A stretch of 64,000 bases of DNA from Rhynchopus sp. YZ270_cl-10 (taxonomy: Eukaryota > Euglenozoa > Diplonemea > Diplonemida > Diplonemidae), in NCBI GenBank assembly GCA_964035575.1, contig OZ037898.1, positions 248,001 through 312,000 on the forward strand. Direction: 5' to 3'. Positions within the stretch are counted from its first letter, which is position 1; each line of letters begins with the position of its first letter. The notes under the pieces are model-generated. The model made no database searches. It had not been told where the DNA came from and worked only from the letters and a program-made list of their open reading frames with translations. Shown in pieces: positions 44,018-54,438 of this stretch. The position numbers and the translations under genes were made by a program.

Positions 44018-44240
44018 GTCATGGCACCCAAAGGTTCCAGGCGAAGCCACGGTACGCAACATTTCAAAAAAATTCCCTTAAAATGGCACATTTTAACTGT
44101 CAAACTATGTCATAGGAAGGTGGGTTGGCAAGATTGCGCCGCAGGCGCACGGTACGCTACTTTTTTTATTTCGCCATGCTGCATGCTTCCTTTTCCTTCG
44201 GCGTTTGACCAATTGAGTCGCGTTCTGGTCTCCCACGGTG
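44018..44240 (+). repeat. Dispersed 220-bp module, copy 1
   Basis: Shares with 47038-47250 and 51978-52215 the landmarks GGCGAAGCCACGGTACGCAA, the hairpin GCGCCGCAGGCGCACGGTAC and TTTGACCAATTGAGTCGCG in the same order. It lies just outside the left end of the 2.24-kb element. I found no ends for it. Confidence 0.7.
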
Positions 44241-44505
44241 TACCCTTGAGCCCCCAGGGTCTCTGCATCTGTGACACACCCGACTGTTCTGGTGGGATTC
44301 TCAAAAAAAAATCTCAAAAAAAATCTATTGTTATTTTTTTGGGAAATATTCATATTGGAACCGAAACTTTGGGGAACCGGTCATTTCGGAACCGGGAACC
44401 GGGGAACCGGGAACCGGTTCCCGGGAACCATACGGGGGGAACCAGGGAACTGGTTCCCGGGGACCGGTTCCCTGGTTCCCGTGTGGTTCCCCCTGTGGTT
44501 CCCCG

Positions 44506-44624
44506 TTACTGGGTACTGGGTACTGGGTACTGGGTACTGGGTACTGGGTACTGGGTACTGGGTACTGGGTACTGGGTACTGGGTACTGGGTACTGGGTAC
44601 TGGGTACTGGGTACTGGGTACTGG
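44506..44624 (+). repeat. Tandem 7-mer GGGTACT, about 17 units
   Basis: A perfect microsatellite of the heptamer next to the left terminal repeat of the Mutator-like element. The right side has GGTTCCCCGGTTCCC tandem units instead (about 46448-46530). Confidence 0.9.
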
Positions 44625-45589
44625 TCAGAGAAGGCACCTTGACAGCTTACAGGTTACGGTGAAGATAAGGTATGTAAATGTGTTTAACTTTCAGTTACTT
44701 GTGTAGATTCAACAAGACGTCCAATGGTATTTTTTTAGTGTCTGTTTTAGTGTGAGTTATTGAAAAGGTTCTGTAGTACAACGCTTTCGTACGCCGTGTT
44801 TCACCACTTTTTTCATTAACCTAACTACTTCTACGTTTGTACACCATAACTTAATCACACCCCACATTTATACAGGATCGTGAAATATGACTGTATCTGC
44901 GATTGCGATGAAAGAAGCTTCGCCTCGTCCGACATTCAACAACTCAAAATTCAACGGGTGTTCACCCGCATCAGTCTATTCTGGTTTGCGGGTGAAATAC
45001 CTGGGGGTGGAAGGGTGGGGGGAACATTTTGTCAGTCACTGCTATAGCCATTTAACCCAGGGAGCATAGCTAGTGCAAGAAATTCGACTTTGGAAACCTT
45101 CCGGAAAGTCTGTCCTCTGCTTGCGGAGGACTAGACACAAGAAAATATTGCGTTCCCCCAGAAAACCAGTGCACATTTCACACTCCTTGTGGGTGGTCTT
45201 GTTGCCTTTTCGTCATAGTAATTTTGGCCCAGGCATGCTCTTGAAGCATGACAATTTAGTGTGTATGGGGCAGGGTGTTGTTTTGTTCTGAATTCTCTTT
45301 GTTATAACATCTAAGTCAATCGCGGGTGGTGGTTTGTGTAGCGTGAGGCACTCTTTTTAGCAAACTTCCTGCGGCTGCTAAAGTGTTATTTCTTCGGATT
45401 TAACAACGTACAGCGTAACATAGTGGTTTAGCCTGGTCGACACAACCTTTGATAGATACGGGATAACCAACCCCCTTCGACCCCTCGTGGGTTCACTGAA
45501 CAAGCCCTCGTGGTAGTTAAACGCGATTGACATTTACATTCCTAGAGATGAAAGAACAAGATAACACTTCTGTACCCGCGCATCAAAAT

Positions 45590-45790
45590 TGTGGAAAACT
45601 TTGCACCCCAAACACCCTCAACAACGCCCGCCAAAAGGCGCCCCTTGTTGCTGGGAGTTGTTCTCATGTTTGATACCTGCACAGCGGGCATTCCTCTGAG
45701 TCCAACGCATGTTTGGCCTGTCTGCGGCGTTGTACTTAAGGTGCACGAAGACAGGGTCTGGTGGTAAATTTTGCGTAGTACTGCGACGTG
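45590..45790 (-). repeat. Core segment shared by two inverted-repeat elements, copy 1
   Basis: In reverse it matches 60050-60220, with landmarks GTGGAAAACTTTGCACCCCA, AGTTGTTCTCATGTTTGATA and GGCCTGTCTGCGGCGTTGT. It may be the remnant of a transposase or captured segment; I cannot tell which frame was coding, if any. Confidence 0.55.
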
Positions 45791-47037
45791 GTACTGCGTG
45801 GGTCTGGGAATTTGGGTACCTGGGTACAGGAAATTTGTTGTGTAAGACATCAACCACCATGCATTGAGGAGGGTAAGACAGTGTTCGCAGTTTCTACCTG
45901 ATAGCATTACAACATTTAACTTCTCCACGGGGGTCTTGGGCCGTTCACTCGGTTCTACCTTGACTACCGGAAGATATTCTTGAGGCCTTTTTGGTCTCTA
46001 GAATATCCGGTCTTCCCGAACGGAGGCACACTTTGTGTGTTACTACGACCTGGCAATTTCCAGCAGTAGGTTAAGTAATCTTTCTTGTAAATTGTTGGAT
46101 CATTATCTCCTCAGTGCATGAATGCCCCACGTGACTGGACACTTTTGTGTTTGTCATGTGGAGCTGTGGTTGCTCTTTCACGACTTTTTTCCTGTTCCTG
46201 GGTACCTGTTCCTGGACCTGGACCTGGGTATCTGGGTACCTGGGGAACCAGGGAACCAGGGAACCGGTTCCCTGGTTCCCCCTGTACGGTTCCCGGGAAC
46301 CACAGGGGGAACCACACGGGAACCAGGGAACCGGTTCCCGGGAACCGGTTCCCTGGTTCCCGGGAACCACAGGGGAACCACAGGGGGAACCACACGGGAA
46401 CCAGGGAACTGGTTCCCGGGAACCAGTTCCCTGGTTCCCCCCGTATGGTTCCCGGGAACCGGTTCCCGGTTCCCCGGTTCCCGGTTCCCCGGTTCCCGGT
46501 TCCCCGGTTCCCGGTTCCCCGGTTCCCGGTTCCGAAATGACCGGTTCCCCAAAGTTCTGGTTCCAATATGAATATTTCCCTATTTTTTTTTTTAGACCCG
46601 GACCAGCAATACCTAGGGTTGCTGGTCCGCTGACCAGCAAAAAGTACCACCCTAAGGGCCTGATTTATAACCTGTAGAACGCCTCCACACAGCCGTTCCT
46701 CTCCTATATTTTGTTGTCGTTTTTTTTTTTTTCGAAAACAGGGCTTCCCGCAGGATCTGGGGTTTTGGCCTCCCAGGGGGACCAGCCAAAAAAAGGTGGA
46801 ATTTTTTTTTTTTTTCAATGATTTTAATTTGTGTGGTGTGTAGCATTAACGCTGACGCTACGTTACGTTACGCGCCTTTACGCACTTTAAGTGGTCAAAA
46901 AAATTTTTCGACTTCGGCATTAACTCGCATATTGCATATCATCTCACGTTCCCCACCTTTGCGGAATAAGAAAAAATATGTCAGGTCGGTAGCGTGCAGA
47001 CGTTTCCTCGTATAGACATCTACAAAAAGAAACGACA

Positions 47038-47250
47038 GTCATGGCAAAGGTTCCTGGCGAAGCCACGGTACGCAACATTTCAAAATACTGTGATTAAAAT
47101 TGCACATTTTACAGCCACACTATGTCATGGGTGGCTTGCAATCTTGCGCCGCAGGCGCACGGTACGCTACTTTTTTCTTTTGCCATGCTGCATGCTTCCT
47201 TTTCCTTCGGCGTTTGACCAATTGAGTCGCGTTCTGGCTGTGACGGGGTC
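47038..47250 (+). repeat. Dispersed 220-bp module, copy 2
   Basis: Same landmarks as at 44018-44240, followed by CTGTGACGGGGTCACTTTG as in the copy inside the element at 51762-52712. Confidence 0.7.
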
Positions 47251-47413
47251 ACTTTGCCCATGAGGCATACTCGTGGTTCTTTGCAACCGTTATTTTCTGC
47301 CTCTTCGGAGCCTGAGCCGATAACTGGGACTCCGCCGGTCGCTTTGCAAATTCCATTATGGAAATCTGTCTTGGTCCGGAGGACTTTTTTGGTGCCATCT
47401 TTTCCCCCTGTTA

Positions 47414-47631
47414 CACGACGGTGATGTAACGGGTGTTACAAGTGGAGTTACAAGTGAGTTACATGTAACTTTTGTTACATGTAACTCACTTGTAACCCAC
47501 CAGTTACAACCTGATTTTGCCTGTAATTCATGTATCCCACTTGTAACTCACTTGTAACTCACTTGTAACGGTTTTTCACTTGTAACGTTACATGTAACTT
47601 CACTTGTAATGTACTGTACATCACCGTCGTG
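47414..47631. mobile_element. TA-flanked miniature element made of GTTACAAGTGA units
   Basis: The 15-bp terminal inverted repeats CACGACGGTGATGTA are perfect and flanked by TA (47412-47413, 47632-47633). The 218-bp element consists mostly of repeated GTTACAAGTGAGTTACA and inverse copies. It is mariner-type by its TA target; there is no coding sequence. Confidence 0.75.
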
Positions 47632-47816
47632 TAGTTGCCTGTATTTGGATGCGCGGGGACGGGAGGGTGGGAAAAATTAAAAAAAATGTGGAAAATTCCT
47701 AATAGGCAGCCTCGGAACACTCAAGGGCAGGCTGGTCCCCCTGGTCCCCCCTTATTATTTTTATTTTCCCCCAGGGGGACCAGTGGTCCCCCCTGGTCCC
47801 CCCTGTGGGAAGCCCT

Positions 47817-47865
47817 GGAAAACTTGGTTGTATTAGTGTAGCCACCCTAGAGTGTGCTCCACTAT
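47817..47865 (+). repeat. HR-C hairpin repeat
   Basis: Full copy, with HR-B starting 30 bp later. Confidence 0.85.
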
Positions 47866-47894
47866 TTTATTTATTTATTTTGACATTTTTTTTT

Positions 47895-47944
47895 GTAGTG
47901 TAGTTGCCTCGATTGCGTTTGCCACAGTTGTAGCAATCTCCACT
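47895..47944 (+). repeat. HR-B hairpin repeat, without the leader
   Basis: GTAGTGTAGTTGCCTCG through GTAGCAATCTCCACT, lacking GATAAATTG; 30 bp after an HR-C copy. Confidence 0.8.
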
Positions 47945-48564
47945 TTTTTTTTTCCCTCCCGCCCCGAATTCTGTTGCGCCACAGAACTTTATAGGGTACC
48001 GATTATACGGGGCTGATTTTGTATGGCTGATCTATGGCTGATTTTGTATGAGCCGTGGACTATCACCTCAAGGAGGCGCTCCTCACTGTATATTTTTTTT
48101 TGCATTTTTTTTTTTTTTTTTTGAGAAACGAAGAAAAAAATAACGTCAAAATAAAATACTGTCTATTCTTCTCAAGGTGTGGCCATGTATTGCAAGATTG
48201 ACCTATCAACTTTCCATTTGATTTTTTTGTATCGCAACATTATACCATTTCTGTAACCTGGTCAGGCCATTTCGTCAACACAAAGCTGTACTGTTTGATT
48301 ACGGGTACAAAAAAATATGAAAAGAAGGCCACTAGAACGTTGCAAAATTTCAGTTAAAAATCTATCAATATATTGTGCAGAGCAAAAAACAGTCAAACTT
48401 AGGTGACATGATAGACCCACCAGCCGGGGCTGTGTATAAATGTAACGGAAAGGAAAAGGAAAAGGAAAAGAGAAGATATTTAAAGAAAATCAGGTTCATG
48501 TCAGAAGGGGGGAAGAAAAAGAGGAAAAAAAAAAGAAAATATGAGAAAAAAACAAAAGGTTGGT

Positions 48565-48594
48565 AAGACGATCCTTAGCCTCTTGCGTCACCTT
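48565..48594 (+). repeat. HR-A hairpin repeat, short
   Basis: AAGACGATCCTTAGCCTCTT, then GCGTCACCTT; the inner 3' arm is missing. Confidence 0.5.
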
Positions 48595-48618
48595 TTGAAG
48601 GGGGGGGAAAACTTTTTT

Positions 48619-48667
48619 GAAAATTTGGTTGTATTAGTGTAGCCACCCTCGACTGTGCTCCACTAAC
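48619..48667 (+). repeat. HR-C hairpin repeat
   Basis: Full copy with CACCCTCGACTGTG centre. Confidence 0.8.
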
Positions 48668-49439
48668 TATTTTTTTTTTCCTGTTATCTCGACAATCACC
48701 TTAGAAACCGTTCGGGGCTAATAGGGTCTGTACTCAATATTGTCCGAGGCCTTTTTGCATTTTTCTTGCAGAATTGTTGGAGTACTGTACCATCTGTACC
48801 ATCACCACTGTCCCTAAAGTCACTCTTATTTTTTTTAAAATAGCGGTTCATCGTCACCAACCGATAGCAAAGGCTATATGCTTCAAATAAGGGGGAAAAA
48901 AAATGTTTTTTTGTGCTACCGACTCTGTGAGAGTGAATGCTTACAAAAGGAAAAAAAAAGATAGAGGGAGAAAAAAATGGCCTAAAAACTATTCTGTAGG
49001 GTTGTAGCTACGAAGAGGCTGTTGTTATTTTTAAAAAAAAAAACAAAAGAAGAGTGATGAAGAAACACAGTTTCTCTCAACAAAACCCTGCGAATATGAA
49101 TCTGCACATAAGGCGTCTTGGAGCGGGGAAAAGGTATTTTTTTCTCTTTCAAGAATTTCAAAGAAAAAAAAGAAGGAAAAAGAAAGAATGCGCACACCCG
49201 GGATTTGGTCACGGTTATATCATTTTTTTTAGCACGCTGTTTATTGTATCGGAAAAGAAACTAGTCGATTTTTTTTGTTTGTATATGGACTCGTCCGGAA
49301 ACCCCTCTGGTAAGATTCATCCTTTTGGGTATTTTTGGGTTTTTTTGATGATGTCCCCCACAAAAAGTGCATCTAGGTGATATTCTGATATGAAAATAGG
49401 TTTTTGGGGGGGTCTGAGGCTATATTTTCGCTTTTTTAA

Positions 49440-49861
49440 TCAGATTTTCAGCCTTTTATTGTCGTTCTTCTGGATCTCTTCTCTCTTTCTCTTAATCCTG
49501 CCATGCCGCCTTGACAAGGTTTCATTGACCTCTGTCAAATCTACTGGGTCAATGCCAGGGACTTTTGCTTTGCGGGTCACCTTGGATGTGGAGACTCCAT
49601 AGTAAATAAAGGTTCCCTCCGTGTCAGAGTACACGCTGAAATGACACGACCGTTGCTCGGGTAGCAGTACACAGAAGAAAAGAGATTGATGGAAAGAAGG
49701 GTGCACTGATACGTATGAGTACGAGGGAATGAGATAACAAAGGCCTCTGTGTGGGGAAGCTCGCGCAGGGCACCGACAATGACCCCTACGGTAAGGATCT
49801 CCTGACAACAAGAATCATCAGAGAGATGGTTCGAAACGACACCAAGTGTGCGTCGCACCCA
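49440..49861 (-). CDS. Possible two-exon gene fragment, unknown protein (5' end not found)
   Basis: A downstream exon (49635 to 49440) ends with TGA. It follows a CATTTCAG acceptor and begins in phase 2. An upstream exon ends at 49713 before a GTATCA donor, also in phase 2, leaving a 77-bp intron. The joined reading includes EILTVGVIVGALRELPHTEA, VYSDTEGTFIYYGVSTSKVT and a basic C-terminus (HGRIKRKREEIQKNDN). It reads like a folded domain, unlike the Lys/Phe frames around it. The upstream exon starts at 49801 (CAG acceptor) or extends to about 49861, where a TAA lies just beyond. I do not recognise the family. It could be the last part of a longer gene or a gene relic. Confidence 0.4.
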
Positions 49862-50834
49862 TTCTTACCGTGTTTCTCGACAAAAAAGTGAACTTCACTG
49901 CTGTCATTGCCACGTTTATGAAATGCCCAAAAATACGTAAAAAAATATAAGTAAAAAGGGGGGGAGGGGAAATAAACAAAAATAAATGCCCAAAATATGC
50001 CCTCTGGGGTGGTAGGTGTATGGTGGGTATCAAAAAATTGGGTTGTTTGGGTGTTTTGAGCAGAAAAACCTCAAAAAACCCCCAAAAGGATGAATCTTAC
50101 CAGGAGGGTTTCCGGACGGACCCATATTTATTTGTTTACACTGAAGACAAAAAAAAACTGGGTGTGTGCATACTGCGCCGTTTACTTTGCATCTCTTTTT
50201 TCTTGAAGTTTCTTTGTATTAATGTAGCACTGATGGTGGGGAAAAAAATCCTTGGACAGAACAATCAAATGGAATAACAAAAAAAGAATGAGAGGGGCAA
50301 AACAAATGGTACGCAAAAAAAAGAAAAAGAGAAAAGCCCAGAGTCCAAAAAAAAATCCGGGATTTTGTTTTTTGTTTTTTTTTTGTTTTTTTCACGCCAA
50401 CAGTGCAACCTCTTGTGGGGTAAACTCATTTGCGTGGATGCGGGGCTTTTTAAAAAAAAGGTGAATGTATATTTTTTCACCCTTTTTTTTTCCAACATGG
50501 ATGACATTGTACGTGGAAAAGTACTCGAAAGTCAAAAAAAAAATTCAGTACTTGATGATACGAGGGAATCATGAAAAACAACAACTACACAATAGGCCCC
50601 TAAAAGGAAAAGACAACTTAATCCCAGAGTTCCGAAAAAGAGAGAGTAATCAGCTCCCGTGAGGAGGTTGGTCATTCCCTCTCGTTCAACGTCTTTTTTT
50701 AACTTGCCCTTTGCCAGAAGTCCACTGTGTCCTTGAAGTGAGCAAAAAAAACAAAAAGTGAAGTACGTTGTGCATCCATGTTTTCAATTGACTGTTTTTT
50801 TCTTTGGAATAAGAGAGGTTCCTTACATAATCAC

Positions 50835-50927
50835 GGATACTACCAGATCTGCCAGAATCTGGGATTCCCAGATGGAGCCAAGATCTGGGATATTGGCTCC
50901 CATATTTGGCCAGATCTGGTAATATCC
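50835..50927. mobile_element. Miniature inverted-repeat element (ACCAGATCTG)
   Basis: The arms GGATACTACCAGATCTG and its near-inverse (16 of 17) enclose further CAGATCTGG and GGAGCCA/TGGCTCC palindromes. No target duplication was found. Confidence 0.5.
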
Positions 50928-51127
50928 AGGCATAATAATGGTCGAATATTGCCTCTTTTGGCCACATAACTTTTTTTTTCGGGAGGGTCGTTTTTTTCTT
51001 CTGATTATCGTCTTCTGGAGAGCATTCTGGTATATGAGTCTACATGCATTTCTAAAGAAATTAGAGACAAAAAAAAAAAAAAAATCTCACTGAAGCAAAC
51101 CTCCTCTTCCACTCCTTTTTTTGTTTT

Positions 51128-51179
51128 GATAAAATTGTTTGGAGTAGTGTAGTTGCCTCGGTTTGTAGCAATCTCCACT
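51128..51179 (+). repeat. HR-B hairpin repeat lacking the inner hairpin
   Basis: GTGTAGTTGCCTCGGTTTG runs straight into TAGCAATCTCCACT. About 13 bases carrying the inner hairpin are absent, while both outer arms are intact. Confidence 0.82.
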
Positions 51180-51761
51180 TTTTCCAAAAAAAAAAAGAAT
51201 TTTTTTCTTTGGGGGGGAAAGGTTCCGGAGGGGAGAAGAATAGGTAATGACATTCACTGAGGCTTTTCAACAGTGGTTTAAACAGAATGAGCAAAAAAAA
51301 AAAAATCAAAAAATGATAATAATAAGACAACCCTCCCTGCGTTCCGTTCGAATTCCGTTTTGAAACCGAAAAGCAAGTTGTGGGTTTAAACCACGGCCAA
51401 TATACCTCCCATCTATGTGGATACCAACTCATTACTCCAATTTGTAATGTTCGTAATTGTCATATATTTTCAAATAAAACAAAAATTTGTTTGAAAAAAT
51501 AAAATCTGTTCGCTTCTCTAGAATGAAGTAAATTTGATAAAATAAAATAAAACAGAAATAAACAAAACTTTTTTTTAAAATAAAAGGCGGATACGATGAT
51601 CGGGGGATTGTTTTATGGGAGGGAAGGAGGGGTCTTGTTTATACAAGGCAATCCTGTTGGTAGAACACTTTTAAGGAAGAATGTACGTCGGAGTTTTTTT
51701 TGTTTTTTTTGTTTTTTTGGTTGAAATATTTGAATGTTGTTTTTTTTTTGTTGAATAAGTA

Positions 51762-52712
51762 CAGTGCTGACGCTAAGGCCGGCTGGCCGGTCATATAAAA
51801 ATTTTTTTTTTGACTTTTTTTTTTTCGGCCGAGCCCGGGCGCGCTTCGCGCGCCCGGGTCCCCATCCCAGCTCAAGTTGGGGGCCTCCGGCGGAATGTGC
51901 GAATTCCTCTGCAGAGTTCGGCACTTCACTGATATTTGCACCAGGCACGCGTGGGATCAGTTTACAATAAGAAACGGCGGTCATGGCACCCAAAGGTTCG
52001 TGGCGAAGCCACGGTACGCAACATTTCAAAAAATTGCGCTTAAAATTGCACATTTTTACTGATATGCTATGTCAAAGGGAAGGGTGCGTTGGCAAGCTTG
52101 CGCCGCAGGCGCACGGTACGCTACTTTTATTATTTCGCCACGCTACCTGCTTCCTTTTCCTTCGGCATTTGACCAATTGAGTCGCGTTCTGGCTGTGACG
52201 GGGTCACTTTGTTCATGAGGCCATTTCTGGTCACTCTCAGAGGCTCGTGTGAGGTGCCAACTGGGGGGGACTTCCGACCATCCCCTACCCCACCCTGCCC
52301 ACCCACCCAACACCGGTCATATATGACCGGCATATTTTCAGACTTTTTTTTTTCTTTCTTTTTTTTGGTCATATATGACAGACTCTCCGCTAGGATTTCC
52401 GATTTTGAAAATATTCTGTTGATGGTCCACGTTGGTGGGGTACATGCTTGCGCCGCAGGCTCACGGTACGCAACTTTTTTTTTTACCAACGCCCGATTTT
52501 GACTTTTTTGGGACGTTTGAGCACTCACCTCTCCATATCTTCTTCTCCTGAGCTTTTTTGACAGGTAGAACGGGTCTGAACCACTTAGCAGAACTTTTTT
52601 TTTTTTTTCTTTTTTTCCCCATTTTCAAAAAGTTCTGTTGACAATCAACAGAACTTTAGTACCTAGCGGAGTGCCTGATATATGACCGGCTTTTTCCTTA
52701 GCGTCAGCACTG
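51762..52712. mobile_element. hAT-like non-autonomous element, 951 bp, with a nested insertion
   Basis: Perfect 17-bp terminal inverted repeats CAGTGCTGACGCTAAGG are bordered by a perfect 8-bp duplication AATAAGTA (51754-51761, 52713-52720). The CAGTG start fits hAT. Inside are an 11-bp hairpin CCCGGGCGCGC with a TTC loop (near 51836), the dispersed 220-bp module (51978-52215), and a 299-bp hAT-like element inserted at 52379-52677. No transposase is present. Confidence 0.88.
52379..52677. mobile_element. hAT-like element nested inside another element (reverse copy of 7866-8162)
   Basis: Same family as 7866-8162, in the opposite orientation. It is flanked by its own perfect 8-bp duplication ATATATGA (52371-52378, 52678-52685), which belongs to the host element. 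The nesting proves it inserted later. Confidence 0.88.
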
Positions 52713-52808
52713 AATAAGTAATACACTGGCGCTCCACTAGTTTTAAAAGCTTTTCGACAAGACTCGTCAAAAAGAAAAAGAAAAAAAAACGAAAGCAAAA
52801 TCGTCGGC

Positions 52809-52842
52809 AATGACACCTAAGCCTCTCGTTTGCTTAGACATC
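52809..52842 (+). repeat. HR-A hairpin repeat
   Basis: AATGACACCTAAGCCTCTCG, then TTTGCTTAGACATC; it lies 90 bp beyond the hAT-like element. Confidence 0.65.
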
Positions 52843-53003
52843 TATAAAGAAATACCCGACCACAAGCTAGGGTACTTTGTCGGCAGTACGGTAAGCCCTT
52901 CTTCAACAGTGGTGGAAAATTGAGACAAAACACACATAAAAAGGAAAACAGAAGAAGACGATTAGGTCAAGGTCTGGGAAACCCTGCTAGTCAAATAACT
53001 GAT

Positions 53004-53037
<34 letters not shown>

Positions 53038-53048
53038 TTTTTTTTTTT

Positions 53049-53486
53049 CACGGGTTAGGAAAATTCTTTTTTTTTTTTTTTTCATTTTCCGAAAAAAAAA
53101 TCTTCTTTTCCTAAAAAAAAAAAAAAAAAAATCTTAAAATTCTTGAAAAAAAAAAAAAAAAAGATTTTGAAAAATCTTAAAATTCTTAGTTAAATTCTTA
53201 GAATTCTTTGAAAAAAAAAAAAAAAATCTCAAAAATCTTAAAATCTTTTTCTTGAAAAAAAAAAGATTTTCAAGAAAAAAAAGATTTCAAATTTTTTTTT
53301 TCTTTTTCTAAGAATTTTAAGATTTTCAAAATCTTTTTTTTCCTAAGATTTTTAAGATTTTTCTCTAAGATTTTTAAGATCTTGAAAAAAAAAACTGAAA
53401 TCTTAAAAATCTTAGTTTTTTTTTTTTTTCTTACTAAGATTCTTAAAAATAAGAAAAATAAGAAAAAAGAATTTTCCTAACCCGTG
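53049..53486. mobile_element. Inverted-repeat element with a purely low-complexity interior
   Basis: Ends CACGGGTTAGGAAAATTC and its perfect inverse enclose about 400 bp consisting of A and T runs and AAGATTTT/AAAATCTT words in both orientations, so most of it can fold on itself. The flanks are T runs, so no target duplication can be read. Confidence 0.6.
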
Positions 53487-53623
53487 TTTTTTAGTTTTGT
53501 CCCCTCTCACACCTCTGTTTGCTTGTTACCGATCATTGCCATACACAAAAAAAAAATACAGCGAATGATGATCCGGGAGGGGTCGATATGGTCACTGACA
53601 CAGGGACTTTATAGACACCCCCC

Positions 53624-53756
53624 CAGTGTTGGTTTAGTACAGCGCCCCAAAAGTTTAGTACAGGTTTAATACAAGTTTAATACAAGTTTAGTACAGTTTA
53701 GTACAGTTTAGTACACCTGTTGTTTAAACACCCTTGTATTAAACCTGCCAACACTG
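53624..53756. mobile_element. hAT-like miniature element, 133 bp
   Basis: The termini CAGTGTTGG and CCAACACTG are perfect inverses, with a perfect 8-bp duplication CACCCCCC at 53616-53623 and 53757-53764. GTTTAGTACA is repeated inside, a likely subterminal motif. Confidence 0.8.
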
Positions 53757-54160
53757 CACCCCCCCTGATATTGACAGGTCGTGACAGGTCGTTGACCGAT
53801 TCCCGAAAGCACCACTGAATCAACAAAACATCGGTGGGTGATGACGAAGAAAAAATATACCCACCCCCCCTCCTGATTTCGCTGAATCATTCATTAAAAT
53901 TCGTTTTTTTTTTTTCCTCTCCCAAAAAAAAAAAGCCAGTTTGGCTGCCTTGGTGCTTACACTTACACGCGATCTCACGTATATCACAGATGAGATAAGA
54001 GCAACACAGTATCCAATTAAAAATTTACTTATTTTTTTTTTTTGTAGCAAAGACAAAAACCACCACGTGTCAAAAAAAAAAAAAAGTTGATAGTGACAAC
54101 ACGTCTCACCGTTCATCAGCGGACGCAGGGGGCACTGAACAAAGATGGAAAAGAGTTGAT

Positions 54161-54190
54161 AAGAAGATCCTAAGAGTGACTTAGCCGTCT
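54161..54190 (+). repeat. HR-A hairpin repeat, diverged loop
   Basis: AAGAAGATCCTAAG, then ACTTAGCCGTCTT; the loop does not contain CCTC. Confidence 0.4.
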
Positions 54191-54438
54191 TACTTAAATT
54201 TAAATATGAAAAAAAAAAAGACAAGCGGGGTTCTTGTGCACACCGTTAACACAGCCCTGACATGCGCGTCACATCTCCATACAAGGAGTTGTGGCAAAGA
54301 GAGATAAGACATTAGCAAAAAAAAAATTCTGATCTGACCCAGAAAGAAAAGGCAATCATAAAATAACTTTTTTCCAAACATGTTGAAACGTATAAGTATC
54401 TTGGGGATAGGACTGTTGTAAATACACGGAAAAAAAAT

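Larger units (their letters stand above)
44341..46580. mobile_element. Mutator-like non-autonomous element, 2.24 kb
   Basis: Terminal inverted repeats of about 180 bp start GGGAAATATTCATATTGG and are nearly identical at both ends. They are built largely of GGTTCCC/GGGAACC units. The flanking 9-mers are both TATTTTTTT (44332-44340, 46581-46589). Long TIRs, a GG start and a 9-bp duplication fit Mutator-like elements, but the duplicated bases are low complexity. About 17 copies of GGGTACT follow the left TIR. The 1.5-kb interior has no recognisable transposase; 45590-45790 is related to 60050-60220. Confidence 0.65.
38437..49439. other. Gene-free interval upstream of the M64-type gene
   Basis: It contains one copy of the 180-bp repeat, HR-A, B and C copies, the palindromic element at 39651, the 2.24-kb element, the dispersed 220-bp modules and the GTTACAAG element. 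Apparent frames here are Lys- or Phe-rich translations of A/T runs. Between 42.5 and 43.9 kb I see nothing beyond these runs. Confidence 0.6.

Noticed and set aside
44506-44624. Telomere-like GGGTACT tandem
   Set aside because: The heptamer is not a known telomere repeat (such as TTTAGGG), and it lies inside a transposon-like element, not at a chromosome end.
44887-45291. Two short frames inside the 2.24-kb element as a transposase
   Set aside because: They are 60-72 codons long, have no catalytic pattern and lie in an interior without matching frames in the related element at 59849-60550.
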